From NCBI GenBank assembly GCA_016708785.1, contig JADJFC010000011.1, positions 62,001-126,000 on the forward strand: a DNA stretch of 64,000 nt. The letters are read 5' to 3'. Origin of the DNA: Bacteroidota bacterium (GTDB lineage Bacteria; Bacteroidota; Bacteroidia; AKYH767-A; 2013-40CM-41-45). Made by a program: the position numbers and the translations under genes. The notes beneath the pieces are model-generated. The model was not told where the DNA came from and searched no databases. It saw only the letters and a list, made by a program, of their open reading frames with translations. Below are positions 62,438 to 64,000 of the stretch, piece after piece (positions within the stretch are counted from its first letter, which is position 1; each line of letters opens with the position of its first letter).

Positions 62438-63265
62438 TTAAATAGTTGCACTCTCATTTCCTGCTTCAATTTTATTTTTCAATTCCTCAACTTCTAAAAG
62501 ATTTTTTAAATTATTTGCACTTTCGTTCTTCCCTATTAACTCTTGTTTTATTCGATCAAGAATTTTAAGTTGCAGTAGATCAACAGTAAAACTAAAGGAG
62601 CCCATGGTTTTTTTATCTATTTGCTGAAGCTCCGTATCTGTCAAAACAGTTTTTAAGCCTTGAATAGTATATTCGTCTTTCTTCCACAGCTCTAGATTGT
62701 TATAAGTGACTCCTCGAATAAATCCGTCTACTGTTCGGTGGATTACCAAATCATAAGCCCAATACATTTGATATAATTCTTGGGAGATGAAACAACGGGC
62801 TCCATCAATAAATTGAAAAGCTTCATCACTCACTTTTAGCAAATTGTTTTTAGCTTCCATTTTAATGCTATCATACTTTGTTGGTTTTCCAAATGGCTGC
62901 ATATTCTTTAGTGTTTCAATAGACCACTCAGAATCTTGAAGTATCCACAATGTTAATTGTACATTAGGAGGTATTGCTCTTTTAACAATAAAGGTATTTT
63001 TCCATATTTGTTCTAAGATTAAAATCTTCCTTTCGTTGATTGCTTTTACATTGTTTAGGAAAATTGAATGTGCATTATTTAAAAGATTGTTACTCTTAGA
63101 TAATTCATTAGTCAATCCTACAATTTTTTCATTGTATTCATGCTGGAACTTTGCTGTTATTTTTCCTAACAATATTTTACCACCAAATGCAAACGCTGAG
63201 ATAATTACAACAGCAGTTCCACCCATAGCTACGATTAGATCGCGAATAGTTATAGTTAGTATCAT
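62438..63265 (-). CDS. Membrane-anchored coiled-coil protein of unknown function
   Basis: 275 residues: an N-terminal transmembrane helix (about 10-32, IVAMGGTAVVIISAFAFGGKILLG), a coiled coil (about 35-90), then a mostly helical cytoplasmic domain (LDRIKQELIGKNESANNLKNLLEVEELKNKIEAG at the end). No family recognised. The N-out/C-in topology and position beside nuclease-like genes would suit an effector or sensor of a defence system, but this is speculative. Confidence 0.6.
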   Translation of the reverse strand: MILTITIRDLIVAMGGTAVVIISAFAFGGKILLGKITAKFQHEYNEKIVGLTNELSKSNNLLNNAHSIFLNNVKAINERKILILEQIWKNTFIVKRAIPPNVQLTLWILQDSEWSIETLKNMQPFGKPTKYDSIKMEAKNNLLKVSDEAFQFIDGARCFISQELYQMYWAYDLVIHRTVDGFIRGVTYNNLELWKKDEYTIQGLKTVLTDTELQQIDKKTMGSFSFTVDLLQLKILDRIKQELIGKNESANNLKNLLEVEELKNKIEAGNESATI

Positions 63266-63483
63266 AATTTCAAATTTACTTAAATTTGGCTTGAATTACC
63301 AATTTCAAAAGAAACTTGAGGTTTAGAATATTAGCACCAGTTCAAAACAAACTACAGGTTTCCTTGCACCGCCCAATCCTGCCTGAGCCATTCCCAGACA
63401 ATTCCTAACGAACCTTTTTCCGAAACGTTTATTTCGCACCACTAAACCAACCTTGGTTCAAATAAACTGAAGTTCCGTCTTGC

Positions 63484-64000
63484 TTAGCTCCTGATTAGGA
63501 TCTTGGCAGCAATTGTCACCGCATTATTCTCATAACCCTTTTCAGACAACCGCAGAATCCGGCTCTTGATCTCCGCCGGGCCCCAGAATAACCAACTTTG
63601 CTTTTCGAAATATTTCCGGAGTTCTAGCTCTCTATTACGGTAAACCTTTCCGGCAATAAGCCCGAACGAGATCCTTGTACTTTGAAGGATGTGGCCGGAT
63701 TTGCACCAATCCTCATGAAGCCGTTTCGCCAGTGTTTCCCTGTAGTTCTTTGCGGTAAGCAGCTTGTACCGGCCGGACTGTTCGTCCTGTTCAATAGCTA
63801 CATGCTCATAAACAACACCGGGACTATCCAGATAAGACTTCACCTCAAGCAGGTAGATTGTATCGGTTGTTGTGCTATAGGCCACTATATCAATCTCCGG
63901 TCTTGGCGTGGAAGGTTTGTTAATACTTCTTTTTCATCAGGCGTGAGATCGATCTTTACGGAATGTCTAACCCAATACTTTTCTTCTACCAGAAGCTGGC
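63484..64000 (-). CDS. PD-(D/E)XK nuclease-like protein (N-terminus beyond window)
   Basis: The uninterrupted frame is 63484-63885, but an ATG there (MAYSTTT) is internal. One more base in the run at 63916-63918 joins an upstream frame (..QLLVEEKYWVRHSVKIDLTPDEKEVLTKPSTPRPEIDIVAYSTTTDTIYLLEVKSYL..) that reaches the right edge. PEIDIVAY and LLEVKS are the D and E-x-K elements of a PD-(D/E)XK nuclease core. The rest is helical (ETLAKRLHEDWCKSG.., LELRKYFEKQSWLFWGPAEIKSRI). Probably a small restriction-type or defence-associated nuclease; the partner is outside the window. Confidence 0.7.

Noticed and set aside
63340..63483. tRNA-like stretch (GGTTCAAATAA)
   Set aside because: No acceptor stem or anticodon arm can be formed around it; no tRNA found anywhere in the window.

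Overview
This window looks like one contig of a Bacteroidota genome (AT-rich, ordinary genetic code, probably Flavobacteriia/Sphingobacteriia/Chitinophagia-like). The clearest signs are at least six secreted proteins ending in a type IX secretion (T9SS) C-terminal sorting domain (FPNP...G.Y.l..), plus families typical of this phylum: a CotH/lamin-tail surface protein, SpoIIE phosphatase, DUF4139, DUF2911, a PIG-L/SSS-symporter operon, and a Pif1-like helicase with HRDC and HTH domains. No tRNA, rRNA, CRISPR array or prophage was seen.

Layout. 0-13 kb: CotH/lamin-tail surface protein (cut by the left edge), membrane anchor + SpoIIE phosphatase, DUF4139 protein, triple-CUB T9SS protein, GNAT-like protein, TPR-CHAT protease-like protein, TM2 protein. 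13.6-15 kb: ECF sigma factor with a membrane-bound partner of anti-sigma type. 15-17.8 kb: T9SS protein and response regulator. 17.9-19.3 kb: IS256-family insertion sequence. 19.4-22.1 kb: rhodanese fused to an outer-membrane barrel, and a broken DszB/NMT1-like protein. 22.4-29 kb: LuxR-type regulator, DUF2911 protein, a palindromic 73-bp tandem repeat, and the operon PIG-L deacetylase / 38-aa membrane protein / Na+-solute symporter. 29-34.5 kb: T9SS protein, helicase, and a Fic protein behind a phased array of eight TGAGC sites. 34.5-43.2 kb: inorganic-carbon uptake cluster (SulP permease, beta-carbonic anhydrase, DabA, DabB), divergent from a TetR regulator and a pirin. 43-52 kb: GIY-YIG-like protein, small hypotheticals, T9SS proteins, DUF6268 protein, a HigA-like antitoxin, and a HipB/HipS/HipT-type tripartite toxin-antitoxin operon with four operators 40-41 bp apart. 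52-58.6 kb: a truncated 5' duplicate followed by a 1766-aa beta-helix/MopE surface protein. 58.7-64 kb: DUF4160/DUF2442-XRE pair, then unrecognised genes including candidate PD-(D/E)XK nucleases and a possible ADP-ribosyltransferase-like protein, which may be a defence or toxin module.

A property of the whole window: about a dozen otherwise intact genes are broken by single-base gains or losses, mostly in short homopolymers, plus one TGG-to-TAG change. Restoring one base rejoins recognisable family sequence almost every time. This fits residual sequencing or consensus error better than gene decay, so these genes are described here as single reconstructed genes with the break marked.

The best candidates for new biology are the phased TGAGC array that seems to control a Fic protein whose catalytic His is Gln, the HipBST-like operon with its four evenly spaced operators, the rhodanese-barrel fusion beside a DszB-like protein, and the unassigned gene group at 59.8-64 kb.
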